A stretch of 64,000 bases of DNA from Bacillota bacterium (lineage in GTDB: Bacteria > Bacillota > Clostridia > Peptostreptococcales > Anaerovoracaceae), in contig JAUNQD010000006.1 in NCBI GenBank assembly GCA_030536355.1, forward strand, positions 18,276 to 82,275. The letters run 5' to 3'. The position numbers were made by a program, and so were the translations under genes. A model generated the notes under the pieces. The model saw only the letters and a program-made list of their open reading frames with translations, made no database searches and was not told the origin of the DNA. The number at the start of each line of letters is the position of its first letter. The first letter of the stretch is position 1. Shown in pieces: positions 52,299-61,633 of the stretch.

Positions 52299-53742
52299 AT
52301 GGATTCTTCTCCCTTTCCCATTCCTTTCTTCTGGCATCTCTGCTCATCTGAGCACGTCTGCGCTTTTTCTGCTTATACAGATATCTTCTGTATATATTGT
52401 ATATCACAAATATCAGAATAATTGTTACAGCCAGGCCTATCAAGAACTTAGGAACATCTTCATCGGGTATACCTATATATGACAGAATTCCTCCCTTTTC
52501 CACTGCAGATGCTGCATATACAGCTTTTTTAGCAACAGGTGTTTCTCCCTTATATACTACTATGGTTCCTATTTCATCTCCTTTTTTGATAGGAGCTTCT
52601 ATCTTTCTTGCTGCCGGCACAAGTTCTGTCGTAATGTTATCTGTTTTGACACCCTTGTTGAGCGTTATGTCAAGGTCATCGTTAAGAACTGCTGGCACTT
52701 CCCCCTTAGCACCATGCTTCACTCGGAATTCATCCAATATTTCACCTGCAGGGGCCGCTTTGTAAGTAAAATACTTTTCGAAGCCATAATCCCACAATTC
52801 AACAACATCTGAAAATCTCGTTTTACTGCTGCTGGAATTAAGGACTACAGCTATAAGCTCTGTGTTATCATTCTTGGCCCAACCGTCGAAACAATATCCC
52901 GCTTCATTTGTATATCCGGTCTTGATTCCCAAAGTACCATTGTATCTTAATGAACTTGCAGCAGATACACTGCTCTCCTCAAACTCACTTCGTCCATCAG
53001 CAAGACATCTGTTGGTGCTTGTGAGTTTTCTTTCACTCGACATATTTGTTGCCGGTATCTTATAGTCCACAGTGGATACGATCTTTCTGAATTCAGGGTT
53101 TTTCATCGCTTCGATCGAAATCAACGCCAAATCGTAGGCTGTGGTTTTATGGTTCTTCTCTCCCGGAGCAGTAAGACCATTAGGATTTACGAAATGCGTA
53201 TCCTTCGCACCGCATCTGGCAGCCCTCTCATTCATCAAACCACAGAAATTATCGATTGATCCGCCTGCCGCTATTGCCAAAACTTCTGCTGCGTCATTGG
53301 CGGACGGAAGCATCAATGCATAGAGAAGCTGTTCTACTGTAAACACTTCACCTTTTTTTATGTTGATGCCCACACCACCTGTAGAGGGGTCGTAACCCAC
53401 AGCTGCCGTTACTTTGTCATCGAGGTCCATTGTCTCCAGAACTACAAGACAAGTCAAAATCTTAGTGACACTGGCAGGATCTCGCTGCTCACGAGAGTTC
53501 TTTTCAAAAAGGATCTCTCCACTGCCCGCATCCATAAGGATCGCTGACGTTCCTTCAACTGCCGGCGCATCTTTCCAGCTGATCTTTGCAGAAGGTTTGA
53601 TGTCGATTTCCTGCTTGTCCGCAGCAAAAGACGGCGTCACCCCTGCGAGGAACAACGCCGCTGCCAAAAACAATGATGCTAATTTTATTGATTTTTTTCT
53701 ATTTCTTGAAAAAATAGTCTGCCAGTTCGAAACCACTGTCAA
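52291..53742 (-). CDS. dacF: D-alanyl-D-alanine carboxypeptidase (DacF-type)
   Basis: About 483 residues. A basic N terminus and signal peptide (about 20-42, ending TPSFAAD) lead to the penicillin-binding fold: SxxK as PASVTKI, SxN as LPSANDAAE, KTG as GIKTGYT. A beta-rich C-terminal domain follows, then a membrane helix and a strongly basic tail (RRYLYKQKKRRRAQ), so it is anchored outside. It trims peptidoglycan stem peptides. The start is uncertain because the frame is open back into apgM; TTG 53742 with AAAGGA fits the signal peptide best. Confidence 0.9.
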   Translation of the reverse strand: MTVVSNWQTIFSRNRKKSIKLASLFLAAALFLAGVTPSFAADKQEIDIKPSAKISWKDAPAVEGTSAILMDAGSGEILFEKNSREQRDPASVTKILTCLVVLETMDLDDKVTAAVGYDPSTGGVGINIKKGEVFTVEQLLYALMLPSANDAAEVLAIAAGGSIDNFCGLMNERAARCGAKDTHFVNPNGLTAPGEKNHKTTAYDLALISIEAMKNPEFRKIVSTVDYKIPATNMSSERKLTSTNRCLADGRSEFEESSVSAASSLRYNGTLGIKTGYTNEAGYCFDGWAKNDNTELIAVVLNSSSSKTRFSDVVELWDYGFEKYFTYKAAPAGEILDEFRVKHGAKGEVPAVLNDDLDITLNKGVKTDNITTELVPAARKIEAPIKKGDEIGTIVVYKGETPVAKKAVYAASAVEKGGILSYIGIPDEDVPKFLIGLAVTIILIFVIYNIYRRYLYKQKKRRRAQMSRDARRKEWEREKNPFE

Positions 53743-54910
53743 AATACATTCCTTTCTCTCCTGCTTTTTCGCAGAATGTTCTTGCCTCATCGTAAGGTTG
53801 TTCATCAGTGCTGTCATAGATCACAAATGGCACAGGCGTCGCCGAATGCGTCCTGATAGCAAGAGGTGTCCTGTGGTCAGGAACCACCAGCACTCTATAG
53901 TCTTCACCGTCTTCCTTGAGTGAATCAAGGATAGGTTTCAGGACCCTTTGGTCTATGCTCTTCATGCACGCTATCTTACCGTCTCTGTCACCTTGATGGG
54001 AACATTCATCCGGTCCTTCAAGATGCATATATACGAAGTCTTTACCGTCTCTGAATTCTCTGATGGCAGCTTCTGCCTTACCGTCAAAGTTAGTATGAAG
54101 TGTACCGGTTGCTCCTTCAACATCTACAGAGTTAAGCCCTGCGCAGATGGCAATCCCCTTGATCAGATCCACTGCCGAGATAGCAGTTCCTTTGATTCCG
54201 TATTTATCATAGAAAGAAGAGAGACTAGGTTTCTTGCCCTGTCCCCAGATCCAGATAGTATTGGCAGGATTTAAGCCTTTTTCTACTCTGGCCTTGTTCA
54301 CAGGATGATCTTTGAGGATCTCATAACTCTTTTTCATCATTTCTGTGATAAATTCCGAGCCTTCACCCTTTGGCAAATGATCTCCCGCTCTCTGATCGAG
54401 AACATCATGCGGAGGTGTCAGATCATAATCAGTTTCTCCGTTATGCACGATCATGCAATGTCTGTAGCTGACGCCTGTATAGAACTTGATCATATCAGTT
54501 CCGAGAGCTTCATCTACAGCCTTGATCAGCTGATCAGCTTCTTCCGTAGTGATGTCGCCGGAGCTATGGTCTTTGATGATCAGATCTTCATATTCACCTT
54601 CGCCTGCCAGCGTGATTATATTTGTTCTGAATGCCACATCTGTATCTGACATTTCGATACCGATGCTCGCTGCTTCCAGCGGTGATCTTCCTGTCAGATA
54701 GATCGCAGGATCGTATCCCATAACAGAAAGATTAGCTGCATCGCTTCCCGGAGCAACTCCAGGCGGTATGGTCTTTACCATACCGACAGTACCCTTATGA
54801 GCAAGCTCATTTATGGTCTGCATTTCCGCCACTTCCAGCGGAGTCTTGTTTCCCAGCGCTTCGATGATCTCGTCACCTGCTCCGTCGGGAACTAAGATGA
54901 GATATTTCAT
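53699..54910 (-). CDS. apgM: Cofactor-independent phosphoglycerate mutase (archaeal-type ApgM)
   Basis: A 403-residue alkaline-phosphatase-fold enzyme. LVPDGAGDE binds metal with the first Asp, PGSDAANLSVMGYDP carries the catalytic Ser, and VYMHLEGPDECSHQGD and VVPDHRTPLAIRTHS hold the other metal ligands. This matches the ApgM group rather than the longer GpmI. It interconverts 3- and 2-phosphoglycerate. Its ATG overlaps the serC stop by one base (TAATG). Placing it with serC ties glycolytic 3-phosphoglycerate use to serine synthesis. Confidence 0.92.
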   Translation of the reverse strand: MKYLILVPDGAGDEIIEALGNKTPLEVAEMQTINELAHKGTVGMVKTIPPGVAPGSDAANLSVMGYDPAIYLTGRSPLEAASIGIEMSDTDVAFRTNIITLAGEGEYEDLIIKDHSSGDITTEEADQLIKAVDEALGTDMIKFYTGVSYRHCMIVHNGETDYDLTPPHDVLDQRAGDHLPKGEGSEFITEMMKKSYEILKDHPVNKARVEKGLNPANTIWIWGQGKKPSLSSFYDKYGIKGTAISAVDLIKGIAICAGLNSVDVEGATGTLHTNFDGKAEAAIREFRDGKDFVYMHLEGPDECSHQGDRDGKIACMKSIDQRVLKPILDSLKEDGEDYRVLVVPDHRTPLAIRTHSATPVPFVIYDSTDEQPYDEARTFCEKAGEKGMYFDSGFELADYFFKK

Positions 54911-55998
54911 TATTTATTTTCCTCCTCGAACTTCTTCATGAATTCGATAAGCGCATCAACGCCTTCCATTGGCATAGCATTGTAGATGCTGGCTCTCATA
55001 CCGCCGATGGATCTGTGTCCGTTGAGATTGTGCATATTATTTGCCTTAGCTTCTGCTACAAATTTCTTGTCAAGATCAGCATCTCCTGTAACGAACACTA
55101 CGTTCATTAAAGATCTGTCTCTTTCTCTTACAGGACAAGTATAAAGTTCACTGCTGTCGATGTAGTCGTACAGTTTCTGCGCTTTTTCTACGTTGATTTT
55201 ATTGATGGCAGCTATACCGCCAATGTTCTTGATATGCTTGAACACTTCCCCTGCGATATATATACCGAAACAGTTAGGTGTATTGTAAGTCGAACCATTG
55301 TCTGCATGGATCTTGTAATCAAGGTATGTAGGAACTGTTTCCTTGGCGAAGCCCAAGAGATCTTCTCTCATGATGGCGATCGCAACTCCTGCAGGAGCTA
55401 TATTCTTCTGTACACCTGCATAAATAAGACCGAACTTACTTACATCAACTTCTTCTGACAGGATGCATGAAGACATATCAGCAACCAGCGGAATATCTCC
55501 TGTGTCAGGGATGTACGGATAGTGTGTTCCGTAAATCGTGTTATTGAATGTGATATGAACATAGTCAGCATCAGGTCTGAAGTCTTCCTTGCTCACTTCA
55601 GGAATATATGTGAATGTATCCTCTTCTGATGAAGCTACGATTTTGATGTCACCGAATTTCTGTGCTTCCTTCGCAGCTTTCTTAGCCCATGTGCCCGATA
55701 CAATGTAATCAGCCTTGCCGGAATTTCTCAGCAGATTCAGAGGGATCATAGCAAACTGCAGTGTCGCTCCACCCTGAATGAACATAACCTTATAGTTGTC
55801 AGGAATGTTCATGATATCTCTGAGATTCTTCTCAGCATCTTCCAAAATAGCCTTGAATTCAGCGGATCTGTGACTCATTTCCATTACTGACTCGCCGCAG
55901 CCCTGATAATCAGCCAGATTCGCTGCTGCATCTTCAATAACGTTCAGTGGCAGCATCGATGGTCCTGCCGAAAAATTAAATGCTCTTCCGTTACTCAA
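54910..55998 (-). CDS. serC: Phosphoserine aminotransferase
   Basis: A 362-residue PLP enzyme converting 3-phosphohydroxypyruvate to phosphoserine with glutamate. The N terminus reads NGRAFNFSAGPSMLP, typical for SerC. GGATLQFAMIPLN, the PLP-lysine region FGLIYAGVQKNIAPAGV and HRSIGGMRASIYNAMP close to the end complete the family pattern. I choose TTG at 55998, eight bases after GGAGG; an earlier in-frame GTG overlaps the ribosome site itself. It is divergent from serA, the previous step of the pathway. Confidence 0.94.
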   Translation of the reverse strand: MSNGRAFNFSAGPSMLPLNVIEDAAANLADYQGCGESVMEMSHRSAEFKAILEDAEKNLRDIMNIPDNYKVMFIQGGATLQFAMIPLNLLRNSGKADYIVSGTWAKKAAKEAQKFGDIKIVASSEEDTFTYIPEVSKEDFRPDADYVHITFNNTIYGTHYPYIPDTGDIPLVADMSSCILSEEVDVSKFGLIYAGVQKNIAPAGVAIAIMREDLLGFAKETVPTYLDYKIHADNGSTYNTPNCFGIYIAGEVFKHIKNIGGIAAINKINVEKAQKLYDYIDSSELYTCPVRERDRSLMNVVFVTGDADLDKKFVAEAKANNMHNLNGHRSIGGMRASIYNAMPMEGVDALIEFMKKFEEENK

Positions 55999-56076
55999 AT
56001 TGGTCACCTCCACTTAATATTTTATTCTCCCCTTGAGTAAATCAATACGGTTTTTCCGTATAAATCCTTAACGCTC

Positions 56077-56115
56077 ATTATACCACTTTACCCCAACACC
56101 GTAAAGTGTTATAAT
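56077..56115. promoter_or_regulatory. Interleaved divergent serC/serA promoters on a dyad
   Basis: Plus strand for serA: TTTACC (56087-56092), 17 bases, TATAAT (56110-56115). Minus strand for serC: TTTACG (56105-56100), 17 bases, TATAAT (56082-56077). Both -35 boxes lie in a perfect inverted repeat, CACTTTAC (56084-56091) and GTAAAGTG (56101-56108), a likely shared operator. Confidence 0.75.
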
Positions 56116-56172
56116 GTTAGATAATTCAAAACATTTGATTTTAAAGTCAAAAAATTCAAGAGGTGAGTATCA

Positions 56173-57294
56173 ATGTATAAAATCGGAACTTTAAACAAAA
56201 TTTCACCTGTCGGTCTCGGTCGTCTCACTGACAACTATACCGTTGTTGAAGATGTAAACGATGCCAATGGTATTATTCTCAGAAGTTATGACATGCACGA
56301 AATGGAGCTTTCCGAAAACCTTCTGGCCGTAGGAAGAGCCGGTGCAGGAGTAAATAATATTCCTTTGGACAAATGTGCAGAGGCAGGCATAGTTGTATTC
56401 AACTCACCGGGTGCCAATGCCAATGCAGTTAAGGAACTCTGCCTTGCAGGCATGATCATGGCAGCAAGAAATATCCCGGCAGGTCTTGCTTGGGCTAAAA
56501 CCCTCGTAGGAAGTGAAGGCGTAGGTAAGCAGATAGAAAAGGGGAAAGGTCAGTTTGCCGGAACAGAAATCATGGGCAAAACTCTGGGCGTTATCGGTCG
56601 TCTCGTTGCCAATGCATGCGTAGGTCTCGGTATGAACGTTATCGGATACGATGCATTTCTTACAGATGCTGCTAAGGCTGATCTCGATCCTTTAATCACA
56701 GTGGTTGACAATCTTTCAGATATGTATCCGCAGTGCGACTATATTTCCATCCATGTTCCTGCCAACGATGCAACCAAGGGAATGATAAATGCTGCAGCTT
56801 TTGCACAGATGAAGGATGGCGTGAAATTCATGAACTTCTCAAGAGATAAACTGATGAATGATGACGACCTGCTGGCAGCTCTCGAAAGCGGCAAGGTAGG
56901 TACATACGTGACAGATTTCGCTGACGATACAGTTCTCAATGCAGACAGACCTGACATCATCGTACTGCCGCACCTCGGTGCATCTTCTGCAGAGGCTGAA
57001 GACAACTGCGCTGTTATGGCAGTAAACGAAGTTATGGATTACCTGGAAAACGGCAACATCGTAAACTCCGTAAATATGCCTGCAGTAAGCCTTGGTACTA
57101 AATCAGGCCCTAGAGTTTCAGTCATTGCTAAGGCTGATGCTGCAGCTGCAGTCCTCGCCAAACTGGCTGATCTGGGTGCTGCCAATGTAGCTTCCGCAAC
57201 ACGCGGCGACTACGCATACGTGCTGGCAGAAGTTGAGGCAGACGAAGCAGCTGTTGCTGTTGATGGTGTGATTAGAGTTAGAATCCTTAAATAG
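56173..57294 (+). CDS. serA: 3-Phosphoglycerate dehydrogenase, missing the NAD glycine loop
   Basis: A 373-residue D-2-hydroxyacid dehydrogenase with a short C-terminal ACT-like regulatory domain (about 313-373, VSVIAKADAAAAVLAKL). Family blocks include GRAGAGVNNIPLDKC and SPGANANAVKELCLA, Arg224 in NFSRDKL, and His267 in VLPHLGASSAEAE. The nucleotide-binding stretch reads GKTLGVIGRLVANACVGLGM, where the family has GVIGLGAIG followed by the helix. Five residues, including most of GxGxxG, are absent, so NAD binding may be lost. It has AAGAGGTGAG before the ATG. Position opposite serC supports SerA identity. Confidence 0.88.
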   Translation: MYKIGTLNKISPVGLGRLTDNYTVVEDVNDANGIILRSYDMHEMELSENLLAVGRAGAGVNNIPLDKCAEAGIVVFNSPGANANAVKELCLAGMIMAARNIPAGLAWAKTLVGSEGVGKQIEKGKGQFAGTEIMGKTLGVIGRLVANACVGLGMNVIGYDAFLTDAAKADLDPLITVVDNLSDMYPQCDYISIHVPANDATKGMINAAAFAQMKDGVKFMNFSRDKLMNDDDLLAALESGKVGTYVTDFADDTVLNADRPDIIVLPHLGASSAEAEDNCAVMAVNEVMDYLENGNIVNSVNMPAVSLGTKSGPRVSVIAKADAAAAVLAKLADLGAANVASATRGDYAYVLAEVEADEAAVAVDGVIRVRILK

Positions 57295-57356
57295 AGTTGT
57301 AAAGAAAAATTGCCTCGTTAAGTCCTCAACATAGGCAATCATATAAGCTTACTCAA

Positions 57357-57427
57357 AAAGAATAGAACCCTGTGAAAACTCATGTCTTACGACATTCAAA
57401 CAGTTCACAGGGTTTTTCTATTCTTGT
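57357..57427 (+). terminator. Terminator after serA
   Basis: AGAATAGAACCCTGTGAA and TTCACAGGGTTTTTCTATTCT pair across a 27-base loop. The inner stem CCCTGTGAA/TTCACAGGG is followed by TTTTT. The loop has a smaller GTCTTACGAC hairpin. Confidence 0.7.
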
Positions 57428-57493
57428 ATTTCGTTTCACTTATGATTGCTGCTATGTCTGCGGAAACACTCGGCAATCCTTTTCACAACTCTA

Positions 57494-59854
57494 TTATACG
57501 ATTATATTTCCTACAAGCACCACAATCAGTGCTGCGATCCAGGCTACGACGCACTGGCCGATGACTACGCCGACAGCCCATTTGCCGCCAAGTTCCTGTT
57601 TGACTGATGCCACTGCTGCAACGCATGGTGTGTAGAGCAGGCAGAACACCAGAAGTCCCATGGCGCTTACAGGTGTGAGCAATCCCAGAAGAGCTTCTGT
57701 AGATCCGAACAGTACTGACAAGGTTGCGACAACACTTTCCTTAGCCATGAAACCTGTTATGAGAGCTGTCGATATCCTCCAGTCACCAAATCCCAGCGGT
57801 GCGAATATCGGTGCGATAACACCGGATACTGCCGCCAAGAGGCTGGTCTGGGAATCTTCAACAACGTTCATATGTATATCGAACGTCTGCAGGAACCATA
57901 TCACGATGGTCGCTATGAATATGACTGTGAAAGCTCTCTGCAGGAAATCTTTAGCTTTTTCCCAAAGCAGTTGCCATACGTTTCTTATGCCCGGCATCCT
58001 GTAGTTAGGAAGCTCCATTACAAAAGGCACCGGTTCGCCTCTGAACATGGTCCCTCTCAGAAGAAGCGCCATCAGCACGCCTGCCACCATTCCAAACACA
58101 TAAAGACCGATCATAACGAGCGCCCCGTGGTTCGGGAAGAATACTGCTGTGAAGAACGCATAGATCGGCAGCTTCGCCGAACAGCTCATGAACGGGGTAA
58201 GCAATATGGTCATCTTCCTGTCACGCTCTGACGGAAGAGTCCTGCTGGCCATAACTCCCGGAACCGTACATCCGAAGCCTATCAGCATCGGTACGATACT
58301 TCTTCCCGAAAGCCCGATCTTTCGAAGAAGCTTATCCATTACGAAAGCCACTCTTGCCATATATCCGCTATCTTCCAACAGAGATAAGAAGAAGAACAGC
58401 GTTACTATTATCGGCAGGAAGCTTAGTACACTTCCGACACCGTTGAATATGCCATCTATTATAAGGGAATGGAGCACATGATTGACTCCGCTTGAAACAA
58501 GCACCCCATCGACCAGATCCGCAAGCCAAGTGATTCCCGCATCCAACCATTCTGCCAGAAGTGCACCAATCACATTGAACGTAAGCCAGAAAACTATCCC
58601 CATGATGCCGATAAACGCCGGGATAGCTGTATATTTACCGGTAAGTATCTTATCGATCCTAAGACTTCTTTCGTGCTCTTTACTGGTCTTAGGCTTTACC
58701 ACTGTTTTGGCACATACCTTCTTGATAAATCCAAATCTCATATCGGCGATAGATGCCGCACGATCAAGACCTCTTTCTTCTTCCATTTGGATTATTATAT
58801 GATCCAGCATTTCCTTCTCATTAAGGCTAAGATCCAGCTTCTCAAGTATCAACTCATCCCCTTCTGCCAGCTTCGATGCCGCAAATCTTGCCGGTATATT
58901 TGCCTTTTCGGCATGGTCTTCTATAAGATGCATTATGCCGTGTAGACATCTATGTACTGCGCCGTCTTTTTCTTCGGCACTGCAGAAATCCATCCTTCCC
59001 GGACGTTCCTGGAACCTGGCTACATGTATAGCATGTCCGATAAGTTCCTGTATCCCTTCATTTCGTGCAGCAGAAATCGGTACAACCGGAATACCCAGCA
59101 TTTCTTCCATCTCGTTAACATGGATAGCTCCACCGTTATCCTTGACCTCGTCCATCATGTTAAGGGCCAGTACCATCGGTACATCCAGCTCCATCAACTG
59201 CATAGTCAAGTAAAGGTTTCTTTCTATATTAGTCGCATCGACTATATTTATTATTCCCTTGACATTTCCGTCCATCACGAATTCTCTCGTAACCAGCTCC
59301 TCACTGCTGTACGGTGACATGGAGTATATCCCCGGAAGGTCAGTCACCAGAGTATCAGGATGTCCCTTTATCACGCCATCTTTCCTGTCTACAGTAACTC
59401 CCGGGAAGTTGCCCACATGCTGATTGGAGCCGGTAAGCTGATTGAACAGAGTAGTCTTACCACAGTTCTGATTACCTGCCAATGCAAAGGTCAATGTTTC
59501 TCCTTCGGGAACGGGGTTTTCGTCAGCCTTGACGTGATACTTTCCCCCTTCACCAAGTCCCGGATGCTCTATATCTTTGTTTTTCTTTGCTTCTGCTTTA
59601 ACTTCTTCTGCAGTCCTGATATTTTCTATAGTTATCTTCTCGGCATCAGCCAGTCTGAGGGTCAGTGCATATCCATGTATCCTGACCTCCACCGGATCTC
59701 CCATAGGTGCATATTTGACCATGGTGACATCTGTTTCCGGTATCAGTCCCATATCAAGAAAATGCTGTCTGAGCGCACCTTCTCCTCCGACCGACACTAC
59801 TGTTGCCGTCTTGCCTATCTCAAGTTCTCTTAATGTTGTTACTGTTGATGTCAT
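57494..59854 (-). CDS. feoB: Ferrous iron transporter FeoB with fused FeoA domain
   Basis: A 786-residue protein. Residues about 1-80 are a FeoA SH3-like domain (LRELEIGKTATVVSVGG, HFLDMGLIPETDV). A GTPase domain follows, with G1 GNQNCGKTTLFNQLTG, G3 DLPGIYSMSPYSSEE and G4 LNMMDE. The membrane domain starts at about 400, with gate motifs GRSIVPMLIGFGCTVPGVMA and FMSCSAKLPIYA. It imports Fe(II) in anaerobic cells. FeoA and FeoB are usually separate, but fusion is known in clostridia. It is the last gene of a minus-strand group with rdgB and yihY; no Fur box was identified. Confidence 0.94.
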   Translation of the reverse strand: MTSTVTTLRELEIGKTATVVSVGGEGALRQHFLDMGLIPETDVTMVKYAPMGDPVEVRIHGYALTLRLADAEKITIENIRTAEEVKAEAKKNKDIEHPGLGEGGKYHVKADENPVPEGETLTFALAGNQNCGKTTLFNQLTGSNQHVGNFPGVTVDRKDGVIKGHPDTLVTDLPGIYSMSPYSSEELVTREFVMDGNVKGIINIVDATNIERNLYLTMQLMELDVPMVLALNMMDEVKDNGGAIHVNEMEEMLGIPVVPISAARNEGIQELIGHAIHVARFQERPGRMDFCSAEEKDGAVHRCLHGIMHLIEDHAEKANIPARFAASKLAEGDELILEKLDLSLNEKEMLDHIIIQMEEERGLDRAASIADMRFGFIKKVCAKTVVKPKTSKEHERSLRIDKILTGKYTAIPAFIGIMGIVFWLTFNVIGALLAEWLDAGITWLADLVDGVLVSSGVNHVLHSLIIDGIFNGVGSVLSFLPIIVTLFFFLSLLEDSGYMARVAFVMDKLLRKIGLSGRSIVPMLIGFGCTVPGVMASRTLPSERDRKMTILLTPFMSCSAKLPIYAFFTAVFFPNHGALVMIGLYVFGMVAGVLMALLLRGTMFRGEPVPFVMELPNYRMPGIRNVWQLLWEKAKDFLQRAFTVIFIATIVIWFLQTFDIHMNVVEDSQTSLLAAVSGVIAPIFAPLGFGDWRISTALITGFMAKESVVATLSVLFGSTEALLGLLTPVSAMGLLVFCLLYTPCVAAVASVKQELGGKWAVGVVIGQCVVAWIAALIVVLVGNIIV

Positions 59855-59900
59855 CTAAACAAAAACCTTTCGCTATTATTCCCGTATATATTGTCGTATT

Positions 59901-60773
59901 TTAATATCTGTCGCCCCTCGCCGGCGGAGTCATCTTACTGAACGGCTGACTGGTGTCATCCCAAACCTTGTTACAGAGCACTCCAAGACAGAGCACCCAC
60001 GCCAGGAAGTAAAACCAGAACATGATAGCCACTACCGATGATAACGCTCCATAAAGCAAGTCGTAGTCTGCCAGTGAAGTAGTATACCTTGAGTAGAATC
60101 CGGTCACTACCAAAAGTCCTACGGCCGCGAACACGCTTCCCGGAATGACTTTTCTGTATTTTACCTTTTCTGTAGGCAAAATATAATAGTTGTAGCTGAT
60201 CATAAGGAAGTACAGCGCGAACCCAAGCAGCCATCTGAGCCACAGCCATGTACTTTCTACTATGATCTCAGGATCCAGCCCAAGCGCCGCAACTATTGCT
60301 GTCAGGATAAGCTTGCCGTATGCCAGGATGACCAGGGATAATACTATGGTTATTATGGTGATACCCATAGTTTTCACTGCTCTGAATCTCTCTGCGAAAT
60401 ATCCCTTACCTGTAGTTTTACCTTCCGTGAGCGTATAGTTGGTTATTCTCATTATTGCAAAGGCTGCCCTGGATGCCGCCCAGAGGGCCACTACTATGAA
60501 GACGATGTTCCCTGCCCCTACGGAAGAGAACTCGAACAAGCTCATCAGCATGCCGGACATTCGCTTGCCTGTGTAGTCTTCTATCAGAGACAGTGCACTT
60601 TCCAATGATATGCCAAACAAACCTAAGATCTGAGTTATCAGAAGTATCGTAGGAACTATGGACAGCACAAGATAAAATGATATCTGTGCCGCAAATCCTT
60701 GATAAAACGGATCCTGAAATTGCTTGAATCCCAATATGAACATTCTTGAAAATCTTGTTTTTATCTTTGACAT
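59901..60773 (-). CDS. YihY/virulence-factor-BrkB family membrane protein
   Basis: A 290-residue protein with about six membrane helices. The N-terminal block FYQGFAAQISFYLVLSIVPTI, the central ASRAAFAIMRITNYTL and the last helices (YGALSSVVAIMFWFYFLAWVLCLG) match the YihY/BrkB family. The family was once annotated as ribonuclease BN, which has been corrected; its function is unknown. It lies 23 bp after rdgB on the same strand and 46 bp before feoB. Confidence 0.88.
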   Translation of the reverse strand: MSKIKTRFSRMFILGFKQFQDPFYQGFAAQISFYLVLSIVPTILLITQILGLFGISLESALSLIEDYTGKRMSGMLMSLFEFSSVGAGNIVFIVVALWAASRAAFAIMRITNYTLTEGKTTGKGYFAERFRAVKTMGITIITIVLSLVILAYGKLILTAIVAALGLDPEIIVESTWLWLRWLLGFALYFLMISYNYYILPTEKVKYRKVIPGSVFAAVGLLVVTGFYSRYTTSLADYDLLYGALSSVVAIMFWFYFLAWVLCLGVLCNKVWDDTSQPFSKMTPPARGDRY

Positions 60774-60796
60774 TGGCAGCCCTCCTGTTTACGAGG

Positions 60797-61402
60797 CTAC
60801 AGGGTATTTTCCCTCTCGATAAGTTTCTCTCTCAGTTTAACGAGAGCATTAGCTCTATGGCTTATCTTGTTTTTTATCTCAGGCTCGATCTCACCAAAAG
60901 TCCTGTCATATCCTACCGGAACGAAAAGCGGATCGTATCCGAATCCGTTAGGGCCTTGCTCTTCAAGAACGATATGCCCTTCCACTTCACCTCTCGCCAC
61001 GATGGCTTCCCCGTCAGGGAACACCATGGTGATCACCGAAACGAAGCGACCTGTGCGCTTTTCATAAGGGACATCCTTGATGAGTTCTATCAATTTCTTA
61101 TTATTGGCATCATCATCGCCGTCTACACCTGCGAATCTGGCCGAATATACTCCCGGCGCTCCGTCGAGGCAATCTACTTCAAGACCGGAATCGTCAGCGA
61201 TTGTGATCTTCCCGCAAAGCTTCATTATCTCATACGCCTTCTTATAAGAGTTTTCTTCGAAAGTTTCTCCGTCTTCCACGACTTCAACCTTAGGGATGCC
61301 TGCTTCATCTCTTGCTATGATCGACATGCCAAATTCTTTAGTGATGGCTTCGATTTCTCTGATTTTATGTTTGTTCTGCGTTGCCGCTACTATTGTTTTC
61401 AT
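60797..61402 (-). CDS. rdgB: Non-canonical purine NTP pyrophosphatase (RdgB/HAM1)
   Basis: A 201-residue HAM1-family enzyme that hydrolyses dITP/ITP and XTP to monophosphates and cleans the nucleotide pool. It begins MKTIVAATQNKHKIREIEAI, with the substrate-binding TQNKHK. ETFEENSYKKA, ADDSGLEVDCLDGAPGVYSAR and GPNGFGYDPLFVPVG follow. The ATG at 61402 has GGGAG upstream; the frame is open for 18 more codons. The leader before it is long and GC-rich. Confidence 0.93.
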   Translation of the reverse strand: MKTIVAATQNKHKIREIEAITKEFGMSIIARDEAGIPKVEVVEDGETFEENSYKKAYEIMKLCGKITIADDSGLEVDCLDGAPGVYSARFAGVDGDDDANNKKLIELIKDVPYEKRTGRFVSVITMVFPDGEAIVARGEVEGHIVLEEQGPNGFGYDPLFVPVGYDRTFGEIEPEIKNKISHRANALVKLREKLIERENTL

Positions 61403-61454
61403 TTTTATCTCCCGAGTGTTTAACTTTCGTGCGTTAAATTGTCTGCACGCATAC

Positions 61455-61573
61455 ATAGTTATTGTGCGTTCGCGCTGCTAGCCGCTCGTTTCACTTGCGG
61501 GCATCGCTAGCATCTGTCCTGCGCGCTGCTCTTTCTTCGCCTTTGGCTCGCCATCGCAGGCAGGAACATTATA
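61455..61573 (-). ncRNA. Structured GC-rich leader of rdgB (candidate RNA element)
   Basis: On the minus strand a TATAAT box (61573-61568) with a weak TAGAAA -35 box precedes about 160 bases with no gene. Inside, GCGCGC pairs with GCGCG and GCTAGC with GCTAGC, enclosing a loop with CCCGC and GCGG. The base composition differs from the flanking genes. It may be a repeat element or a cis-acting RNA; no known riboswitch motif was recognised. Confidence 0.4.
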
Positions 61574-61585
61574 CCATAACTCTGC

Positions 61586-61614
61586 TGGACTTTCTATGGT
61601 TTATGGTGTAGAAT
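61586..61614 (+). promoter_or_regulatory. Candidate promoter for the 2-hydroxyacid dehydrogenase gene
   Basis: TGGACT (61586-61591), 17 bases, TAGAAT (61609-61614), 20 bp before the ATG. Confidence 0.45.
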
Positions 61615-61633
61615 GTTCGGCGGAGGTATTGAT

